A DNA stretch of 64,000 nucleotides, from positions 2,542,001-2,606,000 of the forward strand of contig NZ_JAUSXV010000001.1 of the NCBI RefSeq assembly GCF_030816295.1. The letters run 5' to 3'. The notes under the pieces were generated by a model. That model searched no databases and had not been told where the DNA came from. It saw only the letters and a program-made list of their open reading frames with translations. Below, piece by piece: positions 1-8,557 of this stretch; position 1 is the stretch's first letter; each line of letters begins with the position of its first letter. Both the position numbers and the translations under genes were made by a program. The stretch comes from Microbacterium natoriense (GTDB lineage: Bacteria; Actinomycetota; Actinomycetes; Actinomycetales; Microbacteriaceae).

Positions 1-446
1 CGGAGTGCGTCTGCCCCTCCCTGGCGATTCGCCGATATGCCGACAGGCTCTCCGGGCCGTTGCGAGACCGCATAGACATCGAGTTGCAGGTCGCGCGCGT
101 CGCGGCGGCGCGCGCGACATCGGCCGAGCGATCCGAGACATCCACTGCTCAGGCGCGGGAACGGGTGCTCGCAGCGAGAGAGCGAGCGGCTCATCGGCTG
201 CGCGGCACTCCGTGGCGGTTGAACGGAGACGTGCCGGGGACCTGGCTGAGGCAGGGCGCGCGCCGCGTGAGCGCAGAGGCGAGGAGCCCCCTCGACCGGG
301 CACTGGAGCGCGGGGCTCTCACGCTGCGCGGGTACGACAGGGTCCTTCGACTGGCCTGGACCATGGCCGATCTCGCCGGCGTCGACCATCCGGGGCGGGA
401 CCAGGTGGGGCGAGCCCTGTATCTGAAGAAGGGACGCAGCGCATGA
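1..446 (+). CDS. comM: ComM/YifB family Mg-chelatase-like AAA ATPase, 3' end only
   Basis: This is the C-terminal part of a ComM-type ATPase; the 5' part lies outside the window. The open frame begins at base 3 and reads a segment with the pattern SGPLRDRIDIELQVARV, the conserved SGPLxDRIDxxxxV block of the family, followed by the helical Mg_chelatase_C region (REQVARARxxA-like, here AQARERVLAARERAAHR, and the GALTLRGYDRVLRLAWTMAD sensor segment). The family supports branch migration during natural transformation and recombination. The stop overlaps the start of dprA by four bases (ATGA), so the two are translationally coupled. The comM-dprA-xerC order is usual in actinobacteria. Identification is firm; only the truncation by the window edge is notable. 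Confidence 0.9.
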   Translation, partial: ECVCPSLAIRRYADRLSGPLRDRIDIELQVARVAAARATSAERSETSTAQARERVLAARERAAHRLRGTPWRLNGDVPGTWLRQGARRVSAEARSPLDRALERGALTLRGYDRVLRLAWTMADLAGVDHPGRDQVGRALYLKKGRSA

Positions 447-1619
447 TCGCGCGACTGCTGCAGGATTCCGAAGCGAAGGATGCGGCGCGGGCGGCGTGCT
501 CGGAACGCGACGTCGACGAGGTGCTGGCCAGAGTCGCGTGGAACGTGCTCGCCGAGCCCGGAGATGGTGTCGCCGGTGCGCTGATCGCTGAACTCGGACC
601 GGTCGAAGCGCTGCGCGTGGCGACAGATGCCGATGCCGTGCTCGTGCCGCCGGTGACACCCCCACGAGCGCTGCAGGAGGCGATCGAGCGCTGGCGGCCC
701 CGCGCATCGCCGCAGGCCGTTCTCGACGCGCTCCACGGTGCGGAGGCCGTACGGGCGCGGCTCGTGCTGCCTGGCGGTGCCCTGTGGCCGGCGGCGATGG
801 ACGACCTCGACGTTCATGCCCCGACCATGCTGTGGGTCAGGGGAGATGCCGGGCTGCTCAGCGCTGAACCCAGGGTCGCGATCGTCGGCGCGCGGGCGTC
901 GAGCGGCTATGGCGATCTGATCGCCGCAGAGTTCGCCGGCGATCTCGCCGGGAGCGGCGCAGTCGTGATCTCGGGTGGTGCTTACGGCATCGACGGCGCC
1001 GCGCATCGCGCCGCGCTCGGCGTCGGCGGAGCCACCGTCGCGCTCCTCGCCGGAGGTGTGGACCGCGCATATCCGCAGGGGCATCAGAGCCTGCTCCCGC
1101 GAGATCGCAGTCAAGGGTGCCGTCGTGAGCGAGGTGCCGTGCGGTACTGCCCCGACGAAGTGGCGGTTCCTCAGCCGCAACCGGCTGATCGCCGCTCTCG
1201 GGCAGGCCACTGTCGTCGTCGAAGCGGGGTGGCGCAGCGGTTCGATCAACACCGCCGGACACGCCGCCTCGTTGGGTCGCCCGCTCGGCGCTGTCCCTGG
1301 TCCGGTGACGTCCGCCACATCGTCCGGCTGCCATCGCCTGCTGCGCGATTACGACGCCCGGTGCGTCACGACGACGGCCGAGATCCGGGAGCTCTGGGAG
1401 ACGACCGTCGGGATGACGCAGGGCGATGCCGCCGCCGATCCCGAGCAGGTCCGGCTGCGCGACGCCTTGAGCACGCGTACGGCGGTTCCGGCTCAGGAAC
1501 TCGCGCGCCGCAGCGGTCTGTCGGTGACGAGAGTCGAGGCTCTGCTCGGACTTCTCGAGCTCGAGGGAGCCGTCGCGCGCTCCGGCGCCGGGTGGCGTCG
1601 GAGCGCGGGCGCTGCGTGA
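443..1619 (+). pseudogene. dprA: DNA-processing protein DprA, interrupted by a one-base frameshift
   Basis: DprA loads RecA on incoming single-stranded DNA. The start ATG overlaps the comM stop. The first frame carries an N-terminal helical region and the Rossmann-like core: VAIVGARASSGYG at about residue 150, ISGGAYGIDGAAHRAAL and the ALLAGGVDRAYPQGH segment. Coding then moves to the +1 frame, where SEVPCGTAPTKWRFLSRNRL, VVVEAGWRSGSINTAGHA and a C-terminal winged-helix segment continue to base 1619. The switch lies at CTGCTCCCGCGAG (1091-1103), where removing one C from the CCC run (1096-1098) restores LLREIAVKGAVVSE and a protein of about 391 residues. Either the gene is broken or the base is a homopolymer sequencing error; all core motifs are intact, which favours a recent lesion or an error. 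Confidence 0.85.
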
Positions 1620-1689
1620 GCCCGACGGCGCACCGCTCGGCGATGCCGCGGCGAGGCTGCCGATCCGGGGGCACGCGGCGAGGCAAGCT

Positions 1690-2598
1690 GTGGAGATGGA
1701 GTTCTTCGTCGCGGCTCAGGCGTTCGCCGAGCACCTGCAGCATGTGCGGCGCCTGTCGCCGGCCACCGTGCGGGCATACCGTGCCGATCTCCGCGACCTG
1801 GGCGACAGCATCGGTGACCGTGACGTGCAGGATGTCGATCTCGAGGCGCTGCGCGACTGGCTGTGGCGGGCGACGCAACGGGGCGACGCCCGGTCGACGC
1901 TCGCGCGCCGCGCCGCGGCGGCCCGGTCCTTCTTCAGCTGGGCACAGGATGAAGGCTTGATCCCACACGATCCGAGTCTGCGGCTGATCGCCCCCAAGCG
2001 CGGACGCACTCTGCCCACCGTCGCGTCCCACGACGCCATGACCGCGCTGCTCGACGCCCGGCGCGATGCGGCGGCCGGAGGCGATCCTGTCGCTCTGCGC
2101 GACCACGCCATCCTCGAGCTTCTCTACGGCGCAGGCATTCGGGTGTCGGAGCTGTGCGGGCTCGACCTCGACGACCTCGACCTCGACCGTGGCACCGCAC
2201 GAGTGCTCGGTAAGGGATCGAAAGAGCGTGTCGTCCCGTTCGGGATTCCGGCACGCACCGCGGTCGGCGCCTTTCTGACCCGGGGCAGGCCAGTGTTCGC
2301 GGCCAGAGCAGATATCGTTCCGGCGGCGGTGTTCCTCGGGGCGCGGGGCGGACGCATCGGGCCGCGCACGGTCTACACGGTGGTCGCCGACGCGCTGGGC
2401 CCGTTCGTCGGAGCGGACACGGTCGGCCCGCATGCCCTCAGACACACCGCCGCCACGCACCTGCTCGACGGCGGAGCCGATCTGCGCGCCGTGCAGGAGA
2501 TCCTCGGCCACGCGAGCCTCGGCACCACGCAGATCTACACGCATGTGTCGGCCGAGCGTCTCACTGCGACCTATCGCCTCGCCCATCCACGAGCCTGA
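1690..2598 (+). CDS. xerC: Tyrosine recombinase XerC
   Basis: The 302-residue product is a site-specific tyrosine recombinase of the XerC/XerD type, which resolves chromosome dimers at dif. Residues 8-90 form the SAM-like core-binding domain. The catalytic domain shows all expected residues: R151 (GIRVSEL), K175 ([12 protein letters not shown]), H248 and R251 ([12 protein letters not shown]), H274 ([10 protein letters not shown]) and the nucleophile Y283 ([11 protein letters not shown]). Length matches the family. The start may be GTG at 1690 or ATG at 1696. Its place directly behind comM-dprA, with no att site or excisionase nearby, identifies a housekeeping Xer protein and not a phage integrase. 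Confidence 0.92.
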   Translation: MEMEFFVAAQAFAEHLQHVRRLSPATVRAYRADLRDLGDSIGDRDVQDVDLEALRDWLWRATQRGDARSTLARRAAAARSFFSWAQDEGLIPHDPSLRLIAPKRGRTLPTVASHDAMTALLDARRDAAAGGDPVALRDHAILELLYGAGIRVSELCGLDLDDLDLDRGTARVLGKGSKERVVPFGIPARTAVGAFLTRGRPVFAARADIVPAAVFLGARGGRIGPRTVYTVVADALGPFVGADTVGPHALRHTAATHLLDGGADLRAVQEILGHASLGTTQIYTHVSAERLTATYRLAHPRA

Positions 2599-2689
2599 GC
2601 ACGCCCCGCAGCCTGTCGGGCCCAGGGGCAAGCAGCACGCAGCCGCTTGGGCGCGAGGGTGAGCCGGCCGCAGCGTTGCGCCCTGCTGC

Positions 2690-3241
2690 TCAGATGGGCC
2701 CGCAGCAGGGGAGCAGCACCGCCCGCGGAACGTCCCCGAACAGCAGCAGCGGATTGATGTAGACACCATGGAGACGCACGCCCACGTGGAGAGTGCCGGG
2801 CGCGGAGTGCCCGCCGACGTCGACCGTGCCGATCACGTCGCCGGCTGTCACCGCGTCGCCCGGCGACAGCTCCGAGAGCAGCGGCTCGAAGGTCGTCACG
2901 TATCCGCCTTCGTGGTCGATCGTGATCAGCGGACGATCGACCACAGTGCCTCGAAAGGCGACCACGCCATCTGCGGGTGCACGTACGGGATCACCGACAC
3001 CGGCCGCTATGTCGATGCCTCTGTGACCGGCGCCGTACTCGTGCGCCGGTGCGCGATACGCGGCGACAACCGTGTGCGGCCCGTCGACGGGCCATAGCCA
3101 GTCGCCCGTGTCGTCTTCGCGCGACGCGGTGTCGGCATGCGGTGCGGCTGACGCCGTCGAGGCCGCAGCAGAGGGCGACCCCGCAAGCGGAAGCAAGAGA
3201 GCGAGGGCGATGAGGGCACCGAGGCACGGGGGCGGTCGCAT
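2690..3241 (-). CDS. Secreted M23-family peptidase-like protein
   Basis: The 183-residue protein begins with a signal peptide (MRPPPCLGALIALALLLPLA, then a run of small residues). The start at 3241 was chosen over 3250 because GAGAAGGA sits eight bases upstream of it; the 3250 ATG would have no room for a ribosome site. The mature part is a single M23 (LytM) domain: WPVDGPHTVVAAYRAPAHEY, GHRGIDIAAGVGDPVRAPADG and PGTLHVGVRLHG. Zinc ligands H and D of HRGID and the H of LHVGV are present. The two extra histidines of active lysostaphin-like enzymes are replaced (TTFEPL in place of YxHL, TLH in place of HLH), a variant common in actinobacteria. Activity is therefore uncertain; a role at the cell wall is inferred from the fold and export signal. 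Confidence 0.82.
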   Translation of the reverse strand: MRPPPCLGALIALALLLPLAGSPSAAASTASAAPHADTASREDDTGDWLWPVDGPHTVVAAYRAPAHEYGAGHRGIDIAAGVGDPVRAPADGVVAFRGTVVDRPLITIDHEGGYVTTFEPLLSELSPGDAVTAGDVIGTVDVGGHSAPGTLHVGVRLHGVYINPLLLFGDVPRAVLLPCCGPI

Positions 3242-3365
3242 GCTCGTCATCCTTCTCGTCCAGCCGAGTCGGCGCGCGCGTTCCCGCTCCTGAACGACCG
3301 AGACAGGGGAGAACTCGGCAGAGTCCGCACTCTGTGCAGAGAGCGTCGGAGGCGGCGGCATCCTG

Positions 3366-3371
3366 TATGCT
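3366..3371 (+). promoter_or_regulatory. Candidate -10 box of the rpsB-tsf transcript
   Basis: TATGCT lies 178 bases before the rpsB start, in an intergenic stretch of about 300 bases (3251-3548) that otherwise holds only the leader hairpin. No convincing -35 box is visible. It would give a long 5' leader, as expected for a ribosomal-protein transcript. Confidence 0.4.
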
Positions 3372-3445
3372 GGGGGAGCACCTCGAAATCGGGGTGACTA
3401 CGCGTGCCCAGAGCGACTCCGGTCGCGGCATCCACTCCCACAGGT

Positions 3446-3463
3446 CCACCTCTTCAGAGGTGG
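3446..3463 (+). promoter_or_regulatory. Hairpin in the rpsB leader
   Basis: CCACCTCT-TC-AGAGGTGG is a perfect inverted repeat, most simply a seven-base-pair stem with a four-base TTCA loop, about 85 bases upstream of rpsB. It has no U tract, so it is more likely a leader structure (a protein-binding site or an mRNA stability element) than a terminator. Autoregulation by S2 is known in other bacteria through a different leader structure; a similar role here is only an inference. Confidence 0.4.
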
Positions 3464-3548
3464 CGGGCGTGTGCCGGGCACCAGGCAGTCCGATCGACCG
3501 ATCGGCGATAACCTCAACGGCGCCACGCGCCAGAACAAGGAGACGACC

Positions 3549-4466
3549 ATGGCTGTGGTCACCATCCGCCAGCTGCTCGACAGCGGCGTGCACTTCGGAC
3601 ACCAGACCCGTCGGTGGAACCCGAAGGTGAAGCGCTTCATCCTCACCGAGCGCAGCGGCATCCACATCATCGACCTGCAGCAGTCGCTCGGCTACATCGA
3701 CAAGGCCTACGACTTCGTCAAGGAGACCGTCGCCCACGGTGGCACGATCCTCTTCGTCGGCACGAAGAAGCAGGCGCAGGAGATCCTCGCGGAGCAGGCG
3801 ACCCGTGTCGGCCAGCCTTACGTCAACCAGCGCTGGCTCGGCGGACTCCTCACCAACTTCCAGACCATCGCGAAGCGTCTCGCCCGCATGAAGGAGCTCG
3901 AGGAGCTCGACTACGAGAACCCCGCGGCTTCCGGCTTCACCAAGAAGGAGCTCCTTCTCAAGAAGCGCGAGCTCGACAAGCTGCACAAGTCGCTCGGCGG
4001 CATCCGCAACCTCACCAAGACGCCGTCGGCCCTGTGGGTCGTCGACGCCAAGCGCGAGCACCTCGCGATCGATGAGGCCAAGAAGCTCGGCATCCCGGTG
4101 ATCGGCATCCTCGACACGAACGCCGACCCCGACGACTTCCAGTACCCGATCCCCGGCAACGACGACGCGATCCGCTCGGTCTCGCTGCTCACCCGCATCA
4201 TCGCGGATGCCGCGGCCGAAGGCCTGCAGCAGAAGCACAACCCCGAGACGGGCGACGCTGAGCCGCTCGCCGACTGGGAGCGCGAGCTGCTCGAGGCTCC
4301 GGCCGAGGAGGGCGCTGTCGAGGCTCCCGCCGCTGAGGTCGTCGAGGCTCCCGCCGCTGAGGCTGAGGTCGTCGAGGCTGTCGAGGCCGAGGTCGCTGAG
4401 GCTCCCGCCGCCGAGGCTGAGGTCGTCGAGGTCGAGGCTGCCGCCGTCGACGCCGACGCCAAGTAA
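3549..4466 (+). CDS. rpsB: 30S ribosomal protein S2
   Basis: The 305-residue product is ribosomal protein S2 of the small subunit. The start ATG at 3549 has AAGGAG a few bases upstream (CAAGGAGACGACCATG). The signature [20 protein letters not shown], then [11 protein letters not shown] and the [20 protein letters not shown] block, is typical, as is [12 protein letters not shown]. Conserved S2 ends around residue 235; the last 50 or so residues are an Ala/Glu/Val-rich, strongly acidic low-complexity tail built from imperfect repeats of [11 protein letters not shown]. Such tails occur in actinobacterial S2 but vary in length. It is followed by tsf after 50 bases, the standard S2/EF-Ts pair. Confidence 0.97.
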   Translation: MAVVTIRQLLDSGVHFGHQTRRWNPKVKRFILTERSGIHIIDLQQSLGYIDKAYDFVKETVAHGGTILFVGTKKQAQEILAEQATRVGQPYVNQRWLGGLLTNFQTIAKRLARMKELEELDYENPAASGFTKKELLLKKRELDKLHKSLGGIRNLTKTPSALWVVDAKREHLAIDEAKKLGIPVIGILDTNADPDDFQYPIPGNDDAIRSVSLLTRIIADAAAEGLQQKHNPETGDAEPLADWERELLEAPAEEGAVEAPAAEVVEAPAAEAEVVEAVEAEVAEAPAAEAEVVEVEAAAVDADAK

Positions 4467-4516
4467 TCCACGCGTACACCACGCACACACACCTACGAAG
4501 CAAGGAGCCACCACAC

Positions 4517-5344
4517 ATGGCCAACTTCACCATCGCCGACCTCAAGGCGCTGCGTGAGCAGCTCGGAACGGGAATGGTCGACACCAAGAAGGCGCTCGAG
4601 GAGGCCGACGGCGACGTCGAGAAGGCCACCGAGATCCTGCGTCTCAAGGGTGCCAAGGGCAACGCCAAGCGCGCTGACCGTTCGACCAGCGAGGGCCTCA
4701 TCGTCGCTCGCGAGCAGGACGGCGCTGTGACGCTCGTCGAGCTCGCCTGCGAGACCGACTTCGTCGCGAAGAACGAGCGCTTCATCGCGCTGGCCGACAA
4801 GGTCGCCGACGCTGTCGCCGCCGTCAAGGCGGACTCGGTCGAGGCTGCTCTGGCAGCTCCGGCCGGAGACAAGAACGTCGAGACGGTCATCTCGGAAGAG
4901 GCCGCGATCATCGGCGAGAAGGTCGAGCTGCGCCAGGTCCGCACCGTGACCGGCGACAAGGTCGAGGTCTACCTCCACCGCACGAGCAAGGATCTGCCTC
5001 CGCAGATCGGAGTCGTCGTCGCCTACACGGGCGACGACGCCGAGACCGCTCGCAGCATCGCGCAGCACATCTCGTTCGCGAACCCGTCGTACCTGTCTCG
5101 TGAGGACGTCCCCGCGGACGCCGTCGAGAAGGAGCGCGAGATCGTCACCGAGATCTCCCGCAACGAGGGCAAGCCCGAGGCCGCCCTGCCGAAGATCGTC
5201 GAAGGCCGTGTCTCCGCGTTCATCAAGCAGGTCGCCCTGCTCGAGCAGGACTACGCGAAGGACAACAAGCTGTCCGTCGCCCAGGTGGCGAAGGACGCCG
5301 GTATCACCGTGACGGACTTCGCTCGCTTCAAGGTCGGCGCGTAA
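4517..5344 (+). CDS. tsf: Elongation factor Ts
   Basis: The 275-residue product is EF-Ts, the nucleotide exchange factor for EF-Tu. An N-terminal UBA-like domain ([19 protein letters not shown], residues 9-27) is followed by the core with the invariant TDFVAKN motif at residues 80-86, which contacts EF-Tu and displaces magnesium. The ribosome site AAGGAG lies upstream of the ATG (GCAAGGAGCCACCACACATG). The gene is followed by a strong terminator, so rpsB-tsf forms one transcript that ends before pyrH. Confidence 0.97.
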   Translation: MANFTIADLKALREQLGTGMVDTKKALEEADGDVEKATEILRLKGAKGNAKRADRSTSEGLIVAREQDGAVTLVELACETDFVAKNERFIALADKVADAVAAVKADSVEAALAAPAGDKNVETVISEEAAIIGEKVELRQVRTVTGDKVEVYLHRTSKDLPPQIGVVVAYTGDDAETARSIAQHISFANPSYLSREDVPADAVEKEREIVTEISRNEGKPEAALPKIVEGRVSAFIKQVALLEQDYAKDNKLSVAQVAKDAGITVTDFARFKVGA

Positions 5345-5352
5345 CACCGTCG

Positions 5353-5387
5353 AAGGGGTTCGGATCATCTCGATCCGGACCCCTTCT
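5353..5387 (+). terminator. Rho-independent terminator after tsf
   Basis: AAGGGGT..CGGATC paired with GATCCG..ACCCCTT forms a long G/C-rich stem, followed by a short CTTC-rich tail, nine bases after the tsf stop. It separates the rpsB-tsf transcript from pyrH. Confidence 0.85.
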
Positions 5388-5435
5388 TCATGCCCAAGAG
5401 GCACTATCTTGAATCGGGATGAGAGGACACCACCC

Positions 5436-6152
5436 ATGACCGAACGCACCGGACGCCGCCGCGTCCTGCTCAAGCTCTCCGGCGAGGCATTCGGTGCCGG
5501 CCAGCTCGGCGTCAACCCCGACGTCGTGAGCCAGATCGCCCGCGACATCGCCGCGGCCGTCGACCGGGTCGAGATCGCGATCGTCGTCGGCGGAGGCAAC
5601 TTCTTCCGCGGCGCCGAACTCAGCCAGCGCGGCATGGACCGCGGACGCGCGGATTACATGGGCATGCTCGGCACAGTGATGAACGCTCTCGCCCTCCAGG
5701 ACTTCCTCGAGCAGGCGGGCGCCCCGACTCGCGTGCAGTCGGCGATCTCGATGACCCAGGTCGCCGAGCCGTACATTCCGCGGCGCGCGGAGCGCCACAT
5801 GGAGAAGGGGCGCGTCGTCATCTTCGGCGCCGGCGCGGGGCTGCCCTACTTCTCCACCGACACGGTCGCCGCGCAGCGCGCGCTCGAGATCGGCGCACAG
5901 GAGGTGCTCGTCGCCAAGAACGGCGTCGACGCGATCTACACCGCCGACCCGAACAAGCACGCGGATGCCGAGCGCATCGAACGCGTCACCTACCGCGACG
6001 CGCTGCAGCGCGGGCTCAAGGTCGTCGACTCCACCGCCTTCAGCCTCTGCATGGACAACAACATGGACATGCGCGTGTTCGGCATGGAGCCGGCCGGCAA
6101 CGTGACCCGCGCTCTGCTCGGCGAGCCGATCGGCACGCTCGTCACGGCCTGA
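5436..6152 (+). CDS. pyrH: UMP kinase
   Basis: The 238-residue enzyme phosphorylates UMP to UDP in pyrimidine nucleotide synthesis and belongs to the amino-acid kinase fold. The glycine-rich phosphate loops are visible at the N terminus ([12 protein letters not shown]) and in [13 protein letters not shown]; the central [20 protein letters not shown] segment and the late [13 protein letters not shown] uridine-site block are typical. The start at 5436 fits the usual family length and follows GAGAGG (GATGAGAGGACACCACCCATG). A possible -10 (TATCTT at 5405) lies just upstream. It precedes frr, the normal bacterial order. Confidence 0.95.
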   Translation: MTERTGRRRVLLKLSGEAFGAGQLGVNPDVVSQIARDIAAAVDRVEIAIVVGGGNFFRGAELSQRGMDRGRADYMGMLGTVMNALALQDFLEQAGAPTRVQSAISMTQVAEPYIPRRAERHMEKGRVVIFGAGAGLPYFSTDTVAAQRALEIGAQEVLVAKNGVDAIYTADPNKHADAERIERVTYRDALQRGLKVVDSTAFSLCMDNNMDMRVFGMEPAGNVTRALLGEPIGTLVTA

Positions 6153-6180
6153 CCTCACCAGTCGCAGAGCCTTCGCCCGA

Positions 6181-6186
6181 TAGAAT
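6181..6186 (+). promoter_or_regulatory. Candidate -10 box upstream of frr
   Basis: TAGAAT lies 30 bases upstream of the frr GTG, leaving room for a short leader that contains the ATAGGAG ribosome site. frr could therefore be transcribed on its own in addition to read-through from pyrH. Confidence 0.45.
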
Positions 6187-6216
6187 TTTCAGAACACCCC
6201 GACGATAGGAGTCACC

Positions 6217-6771
6217 GTGATCGCGGATGTCCTCGCTGAAACCACCTCTCGCATGACGCGTGCGGTCGACGCTGCCAAGGAGGACTTCGCAACGGTCCGC
6301 ACCGGCCGCGCGAACCCCCAGATGTTCCAGAAGGTTCTGGTGGACTACTACGGCACGCCGACCCCGCTGGCGCAGCTCGCGTCGCTCGCGAACCCCGAGG
6401 CGCGCTCGCTCATCATCACGCCCTACGACAAGTCGGCGCTCAAGGCCATCGAGCAGGCGATCCGGGACATGCCGAATCTCGGGGCGAACCCGTCGAACGA
6501 CGGCAGCATCGTCCGCGTCACGATGCCCGAGCTGACCGCCGATCGTCGCAAGGAGTACGTCAAGATCGTCAAGGCGAAGGGCGAGGACGCGAAGGTCCAC
6601 GTCCGCGGCATCCGCCGCAAGGCGAAGGACGAGCTCGACGCTCTCAAGAGCGAACTCGGCGAAGACGAGATCGCCCGCGGCGAGAAGGAGCTCGACGCGC
6701 TCACGCGCCAGCACGTCGATCTGATCGACGACGCTCTCAAGCGCAAAGAAGCAGAGCTCCTCGAGGTCTGA
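6217..6771 (+). CDS. frr: Ribosome recycling factor
   Basis: The 184-residue product splits the post-termination ribosome together with EF-G. It has the family length and the conserved pattern [60 protein letters not shown] and the helical [22 protein letters not shown] end. The start is GTG, with GGAG six bases upstream. It lies in the usual place between pyrH and cdsA. Confidence 0.96.
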   Translation: MIADVLAETTSRMTRAVDAAKEDFATVRTGRANPQMFQKVLVDYYGTPTPLAQLASLANPEARSLIITPYDKSALKAIEQAIRDMPNLGANPSNDGSIVRVTMPELTADRRKEYVKIVKAKGEDAKVHVRGIRRKAKDELDALKSELGEDEIARGEKELDALTRQHVDLIDDALKRKEAELLEV

Positions 6772-6777
6772 TCGGAC

Positions 6778-7929
6778 ATGTCCGACGACGATTCGCGCGG
6801 AGCCGACGACGGCACTCCGCAGACGCGCCGGGAGGCGCGAGAGTCGGCGACTCCGGACGGCGGCATGCCGCTGGCCGATGAGGCGTTCCCAGGCTTCGAT
6901 GCCGAGAGCATCCCGCCGCGTCCGCCCCTGCCCGCTGATGCGCCCGACCCGCTGGACACGGGGGAGCACAACGCGATCCGCGAGCAGTGGCGCGCGGCGC
7001 GCGGCGAGTTCGAGAACCACGTGTCGCATGCGCGTGATCAGTTCGATCAGGCGAATGAGCGCATAAAGCAGCGGAACGAGCGGATCAAGCAGCGCACGGG
7101 TCGCGATCTCATCCTCGCGATCGCGATCGGTCTCGCCTTCGGCGCCGCCCTGCTCGCGTCGCTGCTGTTCTTCAAGGTGTTCTTCGTTCCGCTGGCCCTG
7201 GCCGCCGCTCTTCTGGGCGTGTACGAGCTCGCCCTCGCCCTGCGCGGCGCGGGTCGTCGCATCGATCTCCTGCCGCAGCTGCTGTCGGCCGCTCTGATCG
7301 TGATCCCGGCGTACTTCGTGCAGATCTGGCTGGTCTGGGCGCTGCTGTTCCTCGGCGTCGCCTTCGTGATCGTGTGGCGCCTGGTGGGTCAGATGGTCGC
7401 ACAGGACGGCCGCACCTACGGCGACGTCCTGGCGGATGCCGTGATCGGCGGCTTCGTGCAGATCTACGTGCCGTTCTTCGCCGCCATCGCACTGATCCTG
7501 CTGCGGCAGGAAGGCGGGCAGTGGTGGGTGCTCGGCTTCATCGCGATCGCGGTGGCCGCCGACACCGGTGCGTATGCCAGCGGTCTCGCCTTCGGCAAGC
7601 ATCCGATGGCTCCGCGGATCAGCCCGAAGAAGACCTGGGAGGGCTTCGCCGGAGCCGTGGTCGCCTCGATCACGGCGGGCGTCCTGCTCGCGCTGTTCCT
7701 GCTGGAGCTGCCGTGGTGGGCCGGAGCGATCTTCGGCGTCGCGGTCCTCCTCACGGCGACGCTGGGGGATCTCGGCGAGTCCATGCTCAAACGCGATATC
7801 GGGATCAAGGACATGAGCTCCTGGCTCCCCGGTCACGGGGGTCTGCTCGACCGGCTCGACAGCATCCTGCCGTCGACCATCCCCGCGCTGTGTCTCTACT
7901 TTCTTCTCTCACCTTGGGTGGTGCTGTGA
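6778..7929 (+). CDS. cdsA: Phosphatidate cytidylyltransferase with a long N-terminal extension
   Basis: The 383-residue membrane enzyme makes CDP-diacylglycerol from phosphatidate and CTP. About 110 residues at the N terminus are hydrophilic and partly helical (VSHARDQFDQANERIKQRNERIKQRTG region). Seven or eight hydrophobic segments follow, with the CTP-transferase signature near the C terminus: RISPKKTWEGFAGA and GDLGESMLKRDIGIKDMSSW, then LPGHGGLLDRLDS. The extension is longer than in E. coli CdsA but is common in actinobacteria. The stop overlaps the next start by one base, so it is likely coupled to the DivIVA-domain gene. Confidence 0.93.
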   Translation: MSDDDSRGADDGTPQTRREARESATPDGGMPLADEAFPGFDAESIPPRPPLPADAPDPLDTGEHNAIREQWRAARGEFENHVSHARDQFDQANERIKQRNERIKQRTGRDLILAIAIGLAFGAALLASLLFFKVFFVPLALAAALLGVYELALALRGAGRRIDLLPQLLSAALIVIPAYFVQIWLVWALLFLGVAFVIVWRLVGQMVAQDGRTYGDVLADAVIGGFVQIYVPFFAAIALILLRQEGGQWWVLGFIAIAVAADTGAYASGLAFGKHPMAPRISPKKTWEGFAGAVVASITAGVLLALFLLELPWWAGAIFGVAVLLTATLGDLGESMLKRDIGIKDMSSWLPGHGGLLDRLDSILPSTIPALCLYFLLSPWVVL

Positions 7930-8510
7930 TGTCCACTGACGACGTTCTCGATCTGGATGAGGCCGACGAGACGCCGCCCGCGTTCTCGCTGACTCATGGC
8001 CGCACCCGGGGGTATCACCGCGCTGCGGTCGACACGTTCCTTGCCGCGGCGCGCAAGGCGTTCGAGGGCGACGGCGACCTTTCGGCCTCCGACGTCCGCA
8101 TCGCATCGTTCCCGCTTGTGAAGAACGGTTATGTGGTGGCCGAGGTCGATGCGGCCCTGAGCCGTGTCGAGGATGCGCTCGCGGGCCGCGAACGCGATCG
8201 TGTGGTCCGCAGCCAGGGCGCCGGCGCCTGGGTGGAGCAGGCCAGGGGAGAGGCGCAGGTGATCCTCGATCACCTTGCGCGTCGGAGGAAGCATCGCTTC
8301 GCCCGTACCGGGATGCTCACGTTCGGGTACCGGATCGACGAAGTCGATCACGTCGCGACGCGCATCGTGCGCTACCTGCGCGATGGCGAGCCGCTCACGG
8401 CCGAGCAGCTGAGGTCCGCCGCGTTCCGCATGCAGCGCGGCGGCTATCGCGAGGAACAGGTCGACGCGCTTCTGGACGCGACTATCGACGTCATCCTGGC
8501 CGTTCGCTGA
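7929..8510 (+). CDS. DivIVA-domain protein
   Basis: This 193-residue cytoplasmic protein holds two or three copies of a DivIVA-domain-like repeat, of the type F-x-x-T-R-x-x-G-Y-x-x-x-x-V-D: FSLTHGRTRGYHRAAVDTFL at residues 18-37, a second around FPLVKNGYVVAEVDAAL, and later repeats around FGYRIDEVDH and FRMQRGGYREEQVDALL. DivIVA/Wag31 relatives mark cell poles in actinobacteria, but this one lacks the long coiled coil, so a scaffold role is not shown. It may start at ATG 7929 or GTG 7926; both couple it to cdsA. Confidence 0.75.
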   Translation: MSTDDVLDLDEADETPPAFSLTHGRTRGYHRAAVDTFLAAARKAFEGDGDLSASDVRIASFPLVKNGYVVAEVDAALSRVEDALAGRERDRVVRSQGAGAWVEQARGEAQVILDHLARRRKHRFARTGMLTFGYRIDEVDHVATRIVRYLRDGEPLTAEQLRSAAFRMQRGGYREEQVDALLDATIDVILAVR

Positions 8511-8541
8511 GAGTTCCCACGGTCATCCCAGGCTCGACCGG

Positions 8542-8547
8542 TAGACT
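8542..8547 (+). promoter_or_regulatory. -10-like box before the transglycosylase-like gene
   Basis: TAGACT ten bases upstream of the GTG at 8558 would place the transcript start only a few bases before the start codon. Confidence 0.45.
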
Positions 8548-8557
8548 GCCAGCCATC

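Noticed and set aside
1690..2598. XerC as the integrase of a mobile element
   Set aside because: It lies in the conserved comM-dprA-xerC order and no attachment sites or excisionase are present.
3239..3250. ATG at 3250 as start of the M23 peptidase-like gene
   Set aside because: The ribosome site would touch the start codon, whereas ATG 3241 has correct spacing.
4261..4463. Short repeats as a CRISPR array
   Set aside because: They are in-frame Ala/Glu codons of rpsB without spacers; no cas genes are present.
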